Positions 1 through 10,380 of a stretch of DNA of 64,000 nucleotides are shown here, piece by piece. How positions within the stretch are numbered: position 1 is the first letter of the stretch; the number at the start of each line of letters is the position of its first letter. The DNA is taken from NCBI GenBank assembly GCA_036971615.1, contig JAYKKR010000009.1, positions 124,001 through 188,000 of the forward strand, read 5' to 3'. Position numbers and translations under genes: made by a program. Source of the DNA: Amyloporia xantha. Its lineage: Eukaryota; Basidiomycota; Agaricomycetes; Polyporales; Adustoporiaceae. Under the pieces are notes generated by a model. It did no database searches. It saw only the letters and a list, made by a program, of their open reading frames with translations, and had not been told where the DNA came from.

Positions 1-120
1 AGGCAGGACAGATTCTTTCGTCATCGACAAGGTTCATTGTGGATGAAGATCTTCAATCAGGCAGATGAAGGCGCACAGAGTGGATGGGCACAAACATGAT
101 AACATTGCCTATACACCGCA

Positions 121-140
121 ACTAGATTACGTAATCTAGT
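121..140. repeat. 20-bp perfect palindrome
   Basis: The sequence ACTAGATTACGTAATCTAGT reads the same on both strands. It lies in otherwise unassigned DNA (1-150) just before the GC-rich repeat tract. No gene is recognised next to it. Confidence 0.6.
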
Positions 141-149
141 CTAGAGCTA

Positions 150-534
150 GTGATCGACATGCATGAGTGAGCGAACAAACCATGAATTGAAACAAGCGTA
201 GAGGAGAGAACTTCAAGGACGGAACATTGTCGGCGGGAGGAGAGGGCATCAATGTGAAGAGAAGAGCGAGTCGGCGATGCAACAGAGTCGGCGGGACGAG
301 AGGCGGGGCGAGAGCACGTCGGCGAGCAGCGTCCAAGAGCAAGATCTTCGGGTCGCGAGAGGCGTAACCGCCCGATGCAGCCCATTCGCACGATTTTCGA
401 CGCGGAAGACGACGAGCATGCCGAGACCGCCAGATGGGCGAACAATGACCACCGCCACAGCCCCCAGCCCTCATACCCCCAGTCGGCCGGTTCGGAGCGC
501 ACGTTGTTCGCACAGCGCTCGCCCAGGCATTCGG
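150..534. repeat. GC-rich degenerate repeat tract, left part
   Basis: GC-rich sequence built from variants of GTCGGCGGGACGAG and GCGAGAACG words. The same vocabulary resumes right after Gypsy-1 (12263-12334) and again after the next element (15103-16780). The tract was therefore probably continuous before two insertions. The open frames here are low-complexity translations of the repeat and are not called as genes. Confidence 0.55.
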
Positions 535-539
535 ACAAG

Positions 540-1598
540 TGTTAAGAACTAGGGTAATACTAGTACCTAAGCTTGTATATCAGTAGTAATAGATAGAGAT
601 GGAAATACTTATGGGTTTGAAGCGAAGACTCAAGTAGTCTTCAGAGGTTTAATACCGATATACCGAGTAAGTAACGTAAGACCAAAAGGTCTTAGAGCTT
701 GAAGACAGTAAGTTTGATTGGTATCGATTAAGACCGAAGGTCGTAGGCTTAAGACCGTCTTAAGGCGATACCGCTTGGAGCGCACACAGTGATAAGTTTG
801 AGGTAAAGAGTAAAGACTTCTTATTACAAGATAACTCAATTCCTTCGCAAGTATTGTTGCCAGACCAAGGACTTAGGTAGCGCAGGGCAATACCGAAGTC
901 CACTACTTAGCGCGAAGCTATAAGTAGCTTGTCAAGTCTGGGATAGATCGTTTTACCAGCGCGTAGCTATGGTAAGATCTACAATAGTAATTGAAGGAGA
1001 CTAGGTCTCGTTGTGCTAAGAGCTTTAAGGGTAAAGTGGATTGCTCGAAACCGAAGACCGTTGGTCTTCTTAAATACAAGTGAGATATGCTAGAAGGTTC
1101 CTTAACACGCCGTATCCTACAAGCTATTGTACACAGCCTTATACCTATGCTCCTATTGTTCTTACTTCACCGCATGGGATCCTAAGTGAGACCGCACCAT
1201 TACCTGCCGTCCTAGAGTGGCCTCCCTCGGTCATCCTTCGGTCTTGCTTCGGTCTCGAGCAAGCCTTATGCAAGACCGGCCCGTATCTCCTTACTCGGCT
1301 CGAAGTACCGGTCCTCGTGGGTTTCACGGGATTCGGTATCTTGCGTTCTCTGTAGGCGTTTGTGGGTCCCTGAGATCCGCTTTCGCTAGGGAAAGTAATT
1401 CGAGAGTTCCAGCGGGATAGGTTACTGAGTCACTTTCCTAAACGAGACGCGGTCTCACACGCGAAGCAAGAGGGTTGGCTGATACCGGCGTTCCGTTAGG
1501 TCTTGGACAGGTAGTGAAGGACTACCCGTTAGTTGGGGACCGAGCTGCACACCAGTGGTCTCGGTCTTAAAAGGAGACTAATCACGATATCCATAACA
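540..1598 (-). repeat. Gypsy-1 3' LTR
   Basis: 1,059-bp LTR with TG...CA ends, matching 11199-12257. It contains nine AGACCG/CGGTCT hexamers and several short inverted repeats, for example CTACTTA...TAAGTAG, GGTAGT...ACTACC and GACCGAG...CTCGGTC. Small open frames inside it are identical in both LTRs and show no domain. Confidence 0.95.
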
Positions 1599-1612
1599 TA
1601 GCCCCCCCAGTC
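1599..1612 (-). other. Gypsy-1 polypurine tract
   Basis: On the minus strand, CTGGGGGGGCTA abuts the start of the 3' LTR. This is the expected position and composition for the plus-strand primer of an LTR retrotransposon. Confidence 0.6.
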
Positions 1613-1645
1613 CTGCATTACCGTCTAAGACCGCTGCTTGCAATC

Positions 1646-2966
1646 ATGGCCCCGCTTTCTCTCGAAGATATGCCTGCGTCGATACTCGCAGAAACTTTCG
1701 AAATTCCTTCGGCTCCTCCCCTCTGGACTCCCGAGCTCCTACGCGAGTTCGAAATTCGTCTTTGGGAATCCATGAATTCCGAGCTCTACGACTGGGAGCT
1801 GATCGACGCGATTCATCGCGCCCACATGGTGAGTCTGCGGTTTTAGTTCATTACTCGCCTGGAATACCTGTTGAAACCGAGCTTTCTTAAAAAAGAATGA
1901 CGAAATTCTGGACTCTCTGGAGGAGCAACCAGACCTCGACCTCCCTCCTTTGATGCTGGCGCTGACCGTGTGGCGGGAAGACCGACATGATCTTCCTGCT
2001 ACTTATCCCGCTTTTCTAGCGTCTCGCGATGTAATCGATGATGCGCCCGAGTTCTGGTTAGGTAAGTTTCAATTCCTCGGTTTGATTGAGACCGAGCGGC
2101 TGACCTCAGGCTCCTAGTTGAAGGCGAAGACGATGACATTGACTTGGAGGCGATGGAGGAAGAAGTCGGACTGATTCGACGAGTAAGTTATTCCGCTTGT
2201 AAGACCGATAGATAGGGTTTACTAATATCCTTATCTTCTGATGCTTAGTTTCGAGGGCAAAACCGGTGTGCACGCTGCAAGGCAGCTGAGCAGGAAGTCT
2301 GCGAAACTCTGCGCCCTGGTGGCGCTTGCACTTTCTGCAGCGGCAAGAAACAGCGGTGCTCCATTAGTGGGGGGCGCGGTCGATACCGACGTTTGGCGAG
2401 TGAGACGGTAGGGGTACCTGTAGTCGACTCAGGAGCGCGGTCTTTCCGGTCTTCCACCAAGCGTTCAGGTGAGACCGCTCCTTCTCTGTTTCCTGCCTGG
2501 GTTCTAACCTTTCCGTCGGTTTGTAGCGGCCTCTTCGGATCGTTCTACGCGGTCTAAGCGGTCTCGACATACCACTCAGTCCTCTCAAAGGACGTCTACC
2601 CCTCCTGTCACTCCCTTGAATGAGGAGTCAATCGTAGCGGAGAATGAACCGAGACCGGCGGAGGCGTATACTCCTCCCGTCACTCCTTTGGATGAGGAAT
2701 CGGTTGTAGTGGCAGACGAACCAAGACCGGCGGAGGCTGGTCCTGGGCCAGCCACCCTTGCCCAGCAGGAACGCGCGCGCTTTGAAGCGCAGATAGCGGA
2801 ACTGCAACGTCAACTGCAGGAAGTGACTGGTAAGCAACGGTCCAAGGGTGCTGCTAAGAGACGTCGTCAGCGGGAAAGAAGAAAAGCGCGAAAGGCTGCG
2901 GAGACCGAGAAGGGGAAGGGCGTTGACCGTGACGAAGATGACGAGGACGAGACCGAGGAGGAGTAA
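1646..2966 (+). CDS. Gypsy-1 antisense gene: zinc-cluster-like coiled-coil protein
   Basis: Five exons (1646-1828, 1896-2061, 2118-2182, 2249-2468, 2527-2966) joined by four GT-AG introns give one 357-residue frame ending at TAA 2966. It runs opposite to gag-pol and starts about 50 bp inside the 3' LTR. The fourth exon has cysteines spaced C-x2-C-x7-C-x8-C-x2-C-x6-C. That is close to the fungal Zn(II)2Cys6 pattern, whose second spacer is usually six. Two tandem copies of a TPPVTPL...EPRPAEA segment follow, then a Gln/Leu-rich likely coiled coil, an Arg/Lys-rich stretch and an acidic tail. This suggests a nuclear DNA-binding protein; that role is inference. Antisense introns survive retrotransposition because the genomic RNA carries their complement. 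Alternative: a captured host gene. Confidence 0.75.
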
Positions 2967-3148
2967 ACGGACTCGTGTACCAAGGACTTCATTATCGTAG
3001 TCGTGCCTTATTCGTAAATGGTCGGTTTTTTTTTTTTTTTTTAAAATAAATACTTTTCTTGTAGAGATCAAGACCGAGTGACAGATAAATAAGAGAAATG
3101 ATATTTGACTAGTGAAGCATGCAGTTCCCTTTCGGTTCTCACTTATTT

Positions 3149-3948
3149 CTAAGCACAAGAAACCTGACCATTACAACCCTGGTAATCATGAGAAGGATGA
3201 TTCCCACATCTATCCCCCCCCACCAAAATGAAGTCCTCATCCGAGTCCGTACCTTCCTCGTCCATGGAAGAGTCATCGGTCTCGTCCATCACCCTGTCGA
3301 AGTATGGCGAGACCGGGTCATATTCTTCCGCACGTCGGATGGAGCGGGTGGGGTGGAGGATAAGCTCTCGACACTCGTTTGCGGACTCGCCCTCCGTGAA
3401 ACCGGGCCATCCTATAGACTTGTAGTAGGATACCAGCTGACGATCCACGGTCTCGATACCGGTAAGACCGTTAGGAAGAGCCAAGCAGGCATGCACGAAT
3501 TCACCGACCCATGAGATAGCATCAATGCCATCACGCTGAGCGTCCGCAACCGCGGTCATAGCCTCCTCTTCAGAGGGGAAGAGTCGATTTAACTCGTTGA
3601 ATTCGCCATAGAAAGGGGCAGTGAGGAAGACGGGGGGAGACCGTATACCGAGCTGGCGGCAGGCGAGCTTGATCTGAGGGGTTATAGTGAACTGCGTGTG
3701 GACGGTCTCGAGAGCGAGCCACAAGGCGGCGGCGAAACCGGTATGGATGGTGGTTCGGTCTGGAAGACCGACTCTGGTGATACAGATGGGGAAAGGGGAG
3801 TCCAAGTGAAGAAATTTCCTACGAACATAGTCGAGGGAAAGTAAGGGTCGGCAACTTGAGCCAGGGGAGTCGTAGGAATGAGAGCGAGTTCCCTGGTAGC
3901 TGAAGTAAGAGCGGTCATGGAGCGGTCTTCGTCAAATATAGCAGACAT
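3149..3948 (-). pseudogene. Gypsy-1 sense accessory frame downstream of integrase, one frame break
   Basis: Lies between integrase and the 3' LTR, the position where some Gypsy elements carry env or accessory genes. The frame opens at ATG 3948 (MSAIFDEDRSMTALTS...) and reads to about 3838. It then continues in another frame to a stop at 3149. The switch fits one lost base in a C run (GGG on the plus strand at 3835-3837), because the upstream and downstream segments look continuous. The product would be about 265 residues, without signal peptide or membrane span, and with a Glu/Asp-rich C-terminal part (DETDDSSMDEEGTDSDEDF). I recognise no family. A short intron instead of a lesion is possible, but no splice pair I tried restores the frame. 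Confidence 0.5.
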
Positions 3949-4240
3949 GAGTCAAAAGTATAAGAGGTAGTTGAGCTTGGGAGTTCTGTTGGAAAGAAGA
4001 CGGATTTGATGCAAGACTGTGATGAGAGGTGATCCCTTAAATATGAATCCTTCTTAGAGTGGGCCCTACCCTTGAGAGACCGAGACAGCGGGAAATTAAC
4101 TTATTGTTCAGAGTGGCATAGCAGAATCGTAGAGAAATAACTTACCGGGAAAAGGAGGAAGGTGGCTTCCTGCCTGGTTTAGTGTACCCGAGACCGGTTA
4201 TGCTTGCTTTATGCGCCAGTAGCCAGACCCAGCTTACTAG

Positions 4241-5356
4241 TTACTGCGGCTCGATTCTTCTGGTCTTGCCAATCCTTGAGCACATCGGGCGCGCGTTGCG
4301 GAGCTGAGACCGAGTCAGCCATTCATCGTATTCAGGACCGTATCCCACAAATCGAGTCTTGAATAGAGGGATCCTACGGCCATTACGCCCTCGTCGAGAC
4401 CGCTCCGCTATAATGGATTCTACCTCGAATTCTGGCAACTCATTAAAGTCTTGGCGAGAGAGATCCTTGATCGGTCTCTCTCCGAATTCCGCAGGGGACT
4501 CGTGATACCGTTCGAGATGCGCTATGTTGATCACAGGGTGTATTCCATAGGAGGCAGGTAGGCGAACCTGATAAGCCACTGCACTGATTTTACGGATGAT
4601 CTCAAAAGGCCCGTCGTACTTCATTAGCAGCTTCCGCCCCCGACCTGATTGAGACCGAAGTAGCTCTAAGGAGTCCACATTTAGCACTACTTTGTCCCCG
4701 ACCTCGAATTCAGTCATGAGCCGCCCGTTATTGTAAGCCCTCTTTTGGTGTATCTGACCCAAGTACAGAGCTTCTTGAGCGTCGTGCCGATCAGCCATGA
4801 ATCCATCTACCATATCTCCTGCCTCGGGGTGGCTTGTATCTGAGACCGATCGCGGGATCGCGGGTCCGGGATTCATTACCGTGCCCCCCGTGACCGGGTG
4901 ATATCCGCGGAGCAAGTAAGCGGGCGAATATCCAGTGGCAGAGTGCGGGCTTGTATTGTAGGATAATCGAAGACCGTCCAAGTGGTCAGACCAATCATCC
5001 CTAGACGGACCGATGTAGGCTCGCATTGCGATTTCCAAGGTCTGATTCAGGATCTCGGTCTGACCATCCGCTTGAGGGTGATATGACGTCGTCAGAGACC
5101 GATCGATCTTCATGAGTCTACAGACCTCCTTCCAGAAATCTCCCCTCCAGCGCACGTCTCGGTCTGAAATGATTTGTTTGGGCAGACCGTATTCACTGAA
5201 GACATGCTTGAATAGGAGCGCAGCAGTCTCCTTTTCCGTGATCTTCGTAGTGGTTGGAATAAATAGACCGTACTTAGTGAGCTTGTCCACTATTACCAAG
5301 ATGTTATCGAAACCGCTGGAATTAGGAAGTTCAGGAATAAAATCCATAGTGATCAC
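4241..5356 (-). CDS. Gypsy-1 integrase catalytic core and chromodomain (split from pol)
   Basis: 371-residue frame starting in the integrase core. The first catalytic Asp is in ITMDF, the second in SDRD, and the Glu lies in the HPQADGQTE segment. The C-terminal part has the GPFEI region and then a chromodomain-like block (FEVESIIAER...FVGYGPEYDEWL), which places the element among chromoviruses and suggests chromatin-guided integration. The frame is offset from the upstream pol frame at 5353-5356. Upstream text ends at ...IPTRPLK and stops, while this frame takes up immediately with VITMDF. That fits one missing base, so the full polyprotein is interrupted just before the catalytic domain. It may be a sequencing error or a real lesion. 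Confidence 0.85.
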   Translation of the reverse strand: MITMDFIPELPNSSGFDNILVIVDKLTKYGLFIPTTTKITEKETAALLFKHVFSEYGLPKQIISDRDVRWRGDFWKEVCRLMKIDRSLTTSYHPQADGQTEILNQTLEIAMRAYIGPSRDDWSDHLDGLRLSYNTSPHSATGYSPAYLLRGYHPVTGGTVMNPGPAIPRSVSDTSHPEAGDMVDGFMADRHDAQEALYLGQIHQKRAYNNGRLMTEFEVGDKVVLNVDSLELLRSQSGRGRKLLMKYDGPFEIIRKISAVAYQVRLPASYGIHPVINIAHLERYHESPAEFGERPIKDLSRQDFNELPEFEVESIIAERSRRGRNGRRIPLFKTRFVGYGPEYDEWLTRSQLRNARPMCSRIGKTRRIEPQ

Positions 5357-8300
5357 TTCAAGGGTCGAGTCGGAATCGGTATAGGTTGAAGAAGACCGAT
5401 TGGAGCATGTCGTCTTGGCTTAGATTTCTGACAAACGTCGCAAGTGGAAACATATCTCTTAATATCCCTAGACATCCGTGGCCAGTAGTAAGTGGATGCT
5501 ATTCGATTGTAAGACCGATGATAACCAGCGTGAGCTCCTTCCGTCATTAAATCATGAGCCTCCTTCATGACCGGCACCCGCATTGCATCCGGTACACACA
5601 GTCGACTGTTACCTTGATGATCCTCAAAATGAATCAGTCCTTCTGAGGTGGTAGTGTATTGAGGAAATTCGGGATTAGACCAGTTGGTTTCGGTCTCAAG
5701 ACTCTTCTTGACCTTACTGAAATGCTCGTCCTTTCGATAGGCTTCCTTCCAAGCTTGGACCTCCTCAGGGGTAATGCCGATTAGAAGCGAGTGCGTTGAC
5801 GAGGTTTGGTAGACCGAACTTTGATGGATCTCGGACTCCGTACAGTCGTGCGATGCGAACAAGACCGTTACCTCCTCGACTTGCTCATCGCGGTCTAAGA
5901 TCTCACAAAACCGGGCCGCGACCTTGATCAACTTTTCCTCGAATCGCGGTCCCAATTCCTCGTACATATTCCTGAGGGGATCCTCTACTTCCTGGTGAAG
6001 TTGCAGTGCATCAGTAGGATCAGAGGAAGGGCCGTCTTGGTAAGGGATCCTTCGTCGAAGTCTCGAGATAGGATCGACGTTAGAATGGACTCGTCCTGCT
6101 CTGTGAATAATCTTGAGACCGGGGTATGCAGCGAACACTGTTCCCCAGGTCAGTAGTCTTCGATTTACGTTCTGAAAGGTCCGACTCCAGGTTAGGGCGG
6201 CATGGTCCGTAATGGCCAAGACCGAAGATCCTTCCAAGAACGATTGGAACTTGATTAAGCCTTCCTTGAGAGCGAGAGCTTCTCGTTCAGTGGGAGAATA
6301 ATTTCGTTCCGCTGCTTTCAGAATGCGAGACCAGTAGGCAATCACTCTTTCGACATGGACTGTAGTGTCTTCAAAGCGGTCAGCCCATTGACCAGGAGCG
6401 GGCACATCGCTTTCTGTTGGGGAGACTGCGACCACCAGGTTCGGTATTGGCTCCTTATTGTCGAAGGCTCTCTTTAACCGCTCGTAGACCTTAGTGCCTC
6501 GTAAATCCTTGATCAACATGGGCTGTACTTGTTGAAGAATAGCGGCGAGACCGTAGTCACAAGCGTCGGTATACAATCGGTATGGTCTTCCAGGCATAGC
6601 ATATGCTCGAACCGGAGCGTTAACCAGAACCTGCTTGCAAAGGTTGAAAGCCTCTTGATGCGCTTCGGTCCATTCCCAACCTAAACCTTCCTTCTTGAGG
6701 AGACCGAACAATGGGGCTGCAATCCAAGCATAGAAAGGAATATAAGAAGAAAAGTATACCATCATTCCCAAGAAGACTTGTAATTCCTTTACATTTCGCG
6801 GTTCCATGAGACCGACAATAGCATCCACCTTCTCTTTGTGGGTAGAGATTCCGAGGCGGGACACCTTTTGTCCTAGAAGAAGTAATGATTGATAGGCTAA
6901 ATGACATTTTCCTGGAGAGAGGGTTATACCGGCTTGTTCTATAGCAAGGAAGACCGAATTGAGGTGCTTAACGTGGTCCTCGAATGAAGTAGAATATACC
7001 ACGATGTCGTCGATATATACCAGCGCAAATATCCATAGGAAAGGTGCCAAAATGTTCTGCATTACTCTTTGAAAAACACTAGGACCGTTTCTGAAACCGA
7101 AAGGCATACGTCGGAATTGGTGAAGACCGCGATGAGTGCGAAAAGCGGTTTTCTCCTTATCCTTATCTGCCATTTCTAATTGAGTGAAACCAGAGAGAGC
7201 GTCGAGGGTGGATAACCATTGCGCACCCGTAAGAGCCTGTAAGATATCCTCCTGCTTGGGCAGAGGGAACTCATCCGGTATTACTTGGTCATTGAGCTTT
7301 CGAAAATCAATAACCATCCTAGGTTTCCCGTTCCGGTATACTATGAATGCAGGCGCACCCCATGGACTTTTGGAGGGTTCGATCACTCCTAATTCCAGCC
7401 AAGCATCCATCTGTTTGTCCATAACTTCTCGTTTAGCCGGGGACGAAGGAAAGGGAGGGAGAGAGACCGGAGTAGAGTTCGGTTTTAACGGTACCTCGAC
7501 CTTGGCGTTGTAATGCCCTAATCGTCCATTCAGGCTGAAGGCTAACTTATGCTTTAAAACCACCTGTTCCAGAACCGATCGCTGAGAATCCGATACGTGA
7601 CTACTGAAGTCGACCTCCTTGAGGAGTTGAGACTCGTCAATAATCTCCTCTGGGGGCTCCCCGGTCTTGGGTCCTCCCTCTAATGGTTCCGTAGAGGAAG
7701 GGTCTTCTACAGTATCCTTTCCTCGACTAGTGATCAGGTCTTGGACAGTGCTTGAGACCGTTTGACCTTGGGCCAAGTGGCTAAGCACATCTATGGATCC
7801 GTTACTTTCCATTAATAAACGTATAAACCTAGCGTGGGATGCCGCCTTGGCTAAGGCGGTCTTGCCCATTCCCTCAGGTCGGTCTAGCCATTTATCGGGA
7901 TCGAAAGCCTTTCCAAGAAGTTGCCCAGCAGGAATGATCATAGGGTGCTTACTGAAGTTGGCGACGTGTAGAGCCGGTCTTTCCGAGGAGATGAATGAGT
8001 CCGTGGTAGCGAATACATCCTCCATATTCTTATGCGTTTGAAAAGACCGTTCTACAAATAATGACTTCAAGTTGTCTTCGAATGGCGCGTAGACTGGTAC
8101 TAGCTTAGAGGATTCTGGCGGAATGATAACCATCTGCTTAGCTCGGACTAGATTATCTTGAGACCGAGAGCGCTGTTGTCGCTTTCGCCGTTGATTCCTC
8201 TTATGTAGTCTTGTCCTCCCCGTGCGGTCTCGCGATCCTATGAATACCTTGAAGGCTTGGCCATGATCATCGGTAAGTGAAGAAGTCGAATTCTCTACTT

Positions 8301-10380
8301 CCAAGGAAATTCCTGTGTCCGCAAACTGAATCGCGGTCTTACCGTCCTGCCTTAAGACCGATAGAGAATACTGATCCGCGAAGTCGTTGCCTAAAATGAA
8401 AGGAGTAGTCATTCCTTTGACCACATAAGCTTCGACATTCATTTTAATGGATCGGTCTTCGGTCTTGAAGATCAAGTCAATAGGAACGTAGCCAGAAATC
8501 TTAGCGCGGCCAGTGACCTGCACTAAGTTGATCTTCTGTCCCGCTTTGATCTTAGGAGGGTGGACCATCTCTTCGAGACATCTGGCAGAGATAAGAGTGA
8601 TATCTGAACCCGAGTCGATGATTATATCCTGCATTTCTACCTCTCGATCCCCTAGGAATCCGCGGGCCTTGGTAGCTTTAGATCCCAGAAAAGAGCATCC
8701 GGGTGGTCGAGCGAGGTGTTTGCGAAGCTCTAAGACCGGTTGATTGTCTAGAGAGACCGGTCCTTGGAAGAGAGATCGAAGATTTTTAGTAGCGAGCCTG
8801 CGACTCCGTCGAAGGGGAGGAGGAGCGGGGCGGGCACTATAAACCGTGACTGATTTGGACTCCGGAGTAGCCGAGGGGACTGTCTCTCCCTCCAGGGCCT
8901 TACCTACTGCTTCGGTCTTGCTAGGCTGAGCAAGATATACAGAGGGTTCGGTAGACTGGAGGGATTCATGAAAATCCTGCTCGGTCTCAGACTCTACATC
9001 CGACAATCCTAAGTAAGCAATCTCATATTCCTCTTCCGCACGTAGTTCCTCTTCGGAAAGCTGAATGTAATTGGTGCGAGCAAACCGCTGGCCTTGTCGA
9101 GCGTGTTTACACTCATTGTCCCAATGGAAAGGACTATCACAGTGACGACAAGGTCGCTTGCCTAGTTCCTGCGGAGTCTTACGAAGTTTAGACCGGTTGG
9201 AATCGTCTCGAGGGAACTTGGGTGGAGACCGGCTAGGAGCGGAGGAATCAGCGGCATTGGAACGTGAATCCCTGAATCGGTTTCGTCGGTCTTCAAAGGA
9301 AGGTTTTAATGGTTCCTTAGAATCAGTTCCAAGACCAACAAGGGTTTCCTCGTAATACTTGATAGCGTTCTGAAGATCGACTACCTTAGCATACAGATGG
9401 GGAGAAAGAACCGTGTTCCACATGACCGGGGCTCCATCCAGGATTTCACCAACCAGCTCGGTTTCGGTGTAATCGTATACGAACTCCAATAACTCCAGCT
9501 TTCGTATATAATATTCAGAAGGTAATTCCCTGTGGTTACCGCTGTCGCGATACCGAGCGCGATTGGCTTTAGACTTTTGTCGGTCTAACCAGGCTTTGTT
9601 CATGTAGTGTTTCCCAATAGCCTTTCGCAGGGAAGTCCATCCTTTCTGAATACGTTCTCGTTCATAACCCGGGAGTGAAAAGTACCAATTCTCAGCGTGA
9701 GACCGAAGTCGACGGGGAACGACTGACCCTAACTGTTTGGCTATCATAGAAGATCCTTCCGCTATTTGATTGACCTTCATAATCCATCGAGCTAGAGTCT
9801 CAGTGTCTCCGTCCCATGTTGGTACGACATCGATTTTAAGTTTAAGGTCAAACCTAGGTACCTCAGCGGGTTTCGCGTCCTCGCTGTCTGAATCCGGGTT
9901 CTTCGGTTTTCGCTTTGGAGGAATAGGACCTGCCGGTTTCTTCGGAGGTCCAGTCGGTTTTCCATCGTCTGAAGAATCTGAAGGATCGCTAGGATCATCA
10001 CCAGGGAACCTTCTCATACGTGGAATCCCCCCCTTACCGAACAACTCTGTAATTCGGCGACCGTGACGAGCGGGTTCAGCTCTCTTCTTCTTAGCCTTCT
10101 CCCTCATTCCGGGAATCCTGGTAGTCGGGTCTTGATCCTCGTCTTGCGGCGGGTCTTCAGCCTCGTTTTCGTGAGGAACTTGATCAGTTTCGGTGGGAGC
10201 AGTCGCAGTCGGTCTTGTATTTCCTGCCATATGCGGCGGTCTTGGTCGGTTGGTGATAGGAGTTCTTCGAAGGGTAGATGAGACCGCAGGAGCCGTTACT
10301 GGAGTCGTCGGTCTAGCGTTTGGGATGGACGCGTTACTGTGCCGACTAGGTACTCGAGGGCGCCTCGTCTTCATCCTCAT
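5353..10380 (-). CDS. Gypsy-1 Gag-protease-RT-RNase H-integrase N-terminus polyprotein
   Basis: 1,675-residue open frame. In order: Pro/Arg-rich N-terminus; a Gag capsid-like region (about 185-350); a CCHC zinc knuckle C-x2-C-x9-C region near 411 (CRHCDSPFHWDNEC); aspartic protease with IIDSGSD near 587; reverse transcriptase with the YIDD active site near 1121; RNase H with YTDACDYG near 1267 and ITDHAAL near 1391; and the integrase zinc region near 1612-1655 (H...H...CDVC). The product would copy and process the retroelement in cytoplasmic particles. It overlaps the upstream gag-like frame by 35 bases in a +1 relation. It terminates at 5353 just before the integrase core, which continues in another frame. 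Confidence 0.92.
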   Translation of the reverse strand: MRMKTRRPRVPSRHSNASIPNARPTTPVTAPAVSSTLRRTPITNRPRPPHMAGNTRPTATAPTETDQVPHENEAEDPPQDEDQDPTTRIPGMREKAKKKRAEPARHGRRITELFGKGGIPRMRRFPGDDPSDPSDSSDDGKPTGPPKKPAGPIPPKRKPKNPDSDSEDAKPAEVPRFDLKLKIDVVPTWDGDTETLARWIMKVNQIAEGSSMIAKQLGSVVPRRLRSHAENWYFSLPGYERERIQKGWTSLRKAIGKHYMNKAWLDRQKSKANRARYRDSGNHRELPSEYYIRKLELLEFVYDYTETELVGEILDGAPVMWNTVLSPHLYAKVVDLQNAIKYYEETLVGLGTDSKEPLKPSFEDRRNRFRDSRSNAADSSAPSRSPPKFPRDDSNRSKLRKTPQELGKRPCRHCDSPFHWDNECKHARQGQRFARTNYIQLSEEELRAEEEYEIAYLGLSDVESETEQDFHESLQSTEPSVYLAQPSKTEAVGKALEGETVPSATPESKSVTVYSARPAPPPLRRSRRLATKNLRSLFQGPVSLDNQPVLELRKHLARPPGCSFLGSKATKARGFLGDREVEMQDIIIDSGSDITLISARCLEEMVHPPKIKAGQKINLVQVTGRAKISGYVPIDLIFKTEDRSIKMNVEAYVVKGMTTPFILGNDFADQYSLSVLRQDGKTAIQFADTGISLEVENSTSSLTDDHGQAFKVFIGSRDRTGRTRLHKRNQRRKRQQRSRSQDNLVRAKQMVIIPPESSKLVPVYAPFEDNLKSLFVERSFQTHKNMEDVFATTDSFISSERPALHVANFSKHPMIIPAGQLLGKAFDPDKWLDRPEGMGKTALAKAASHARFIRLLMESNGSIDVLSHLAQGQTVSSTVQDLITSRGKDTVEDPSSTEPLEGGPKTGEPPEEIIDESQLLKEVDFSSHVSDSQRSVLEQVVLKHKLAFSLNGRLGHYNAKVEVPLKPNSTPVSLPPFPSSPAKREVMDKQMDAWLELGVIEPSKSPWGAPAFIVYRNGKPRMVIDFRKLNDQVIPDEFPLPKQEDILQALTGAQWLSTLDALSGFTQLEMADKDKEKTAFRTHRGLHQFRRMPFGFRNGPSVFQRVMQNILAPFLWIFALVYIDDIVVYSTSFEDHVKHLNSVFLAIEQAGITLSPGKCHLAYQSLLLLGQKVSRLGISTHKEKVDAIVGLMEPRNVKELQVFLGMMVYFSSYIPFYAWIAAPLFGLLKKEGLGWEWTEAHQEAFNLCKQVLVNAPVRAYAMPGRPYRLYTDACDYGLAAILQQVQPMLIKDLRGTKVYERLKRAFDNKEPIPNLVVAVSPTESDVPAPGQWADRFEDTTVHVERVIAYWSRILKAAERNYSPTEREALALKEGLIKFQSFLEGSSVLAITDHAALTWSRTFQNVNRRLLTWGTVFAAYPGLKIIHRAGRVHSNVDPISRLRRRIPYQDGPSSDPTDALQLHQEVEDPLRNMYEELGPRFEEKLIKVAARFCEILDRDEQVEEVTVLFASHDCTESEIHQSSVYQTSSTHSLLIGITPEEVQAWKEAYRKDEHFSKVKKSLETETNWSNPEFPQYTTTSEGLIHFEDHQGNSRLCVPDAMRVPVMKEAHDLMTEGAHAGYHRSYNRIASTYYWPRMSRDIKRYVSTCDVCQKSKPRRHAPIGLLQPIPIPTRPLK

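Noticed and set aside
630..1420. Short frames within the Gypsy-1 LTR (and identical ones at 11289-12079)
   Set aside because: They sit in LTR DNA, have no recognisable domain, and are identical only because the LTRs are.
2628..3158. 176-codon minus-strand frame opposite the zinc-cluster-like gene
   Set aside because: It is a shadow of the well-supported spliced plus-strand gene and lacks a domain.
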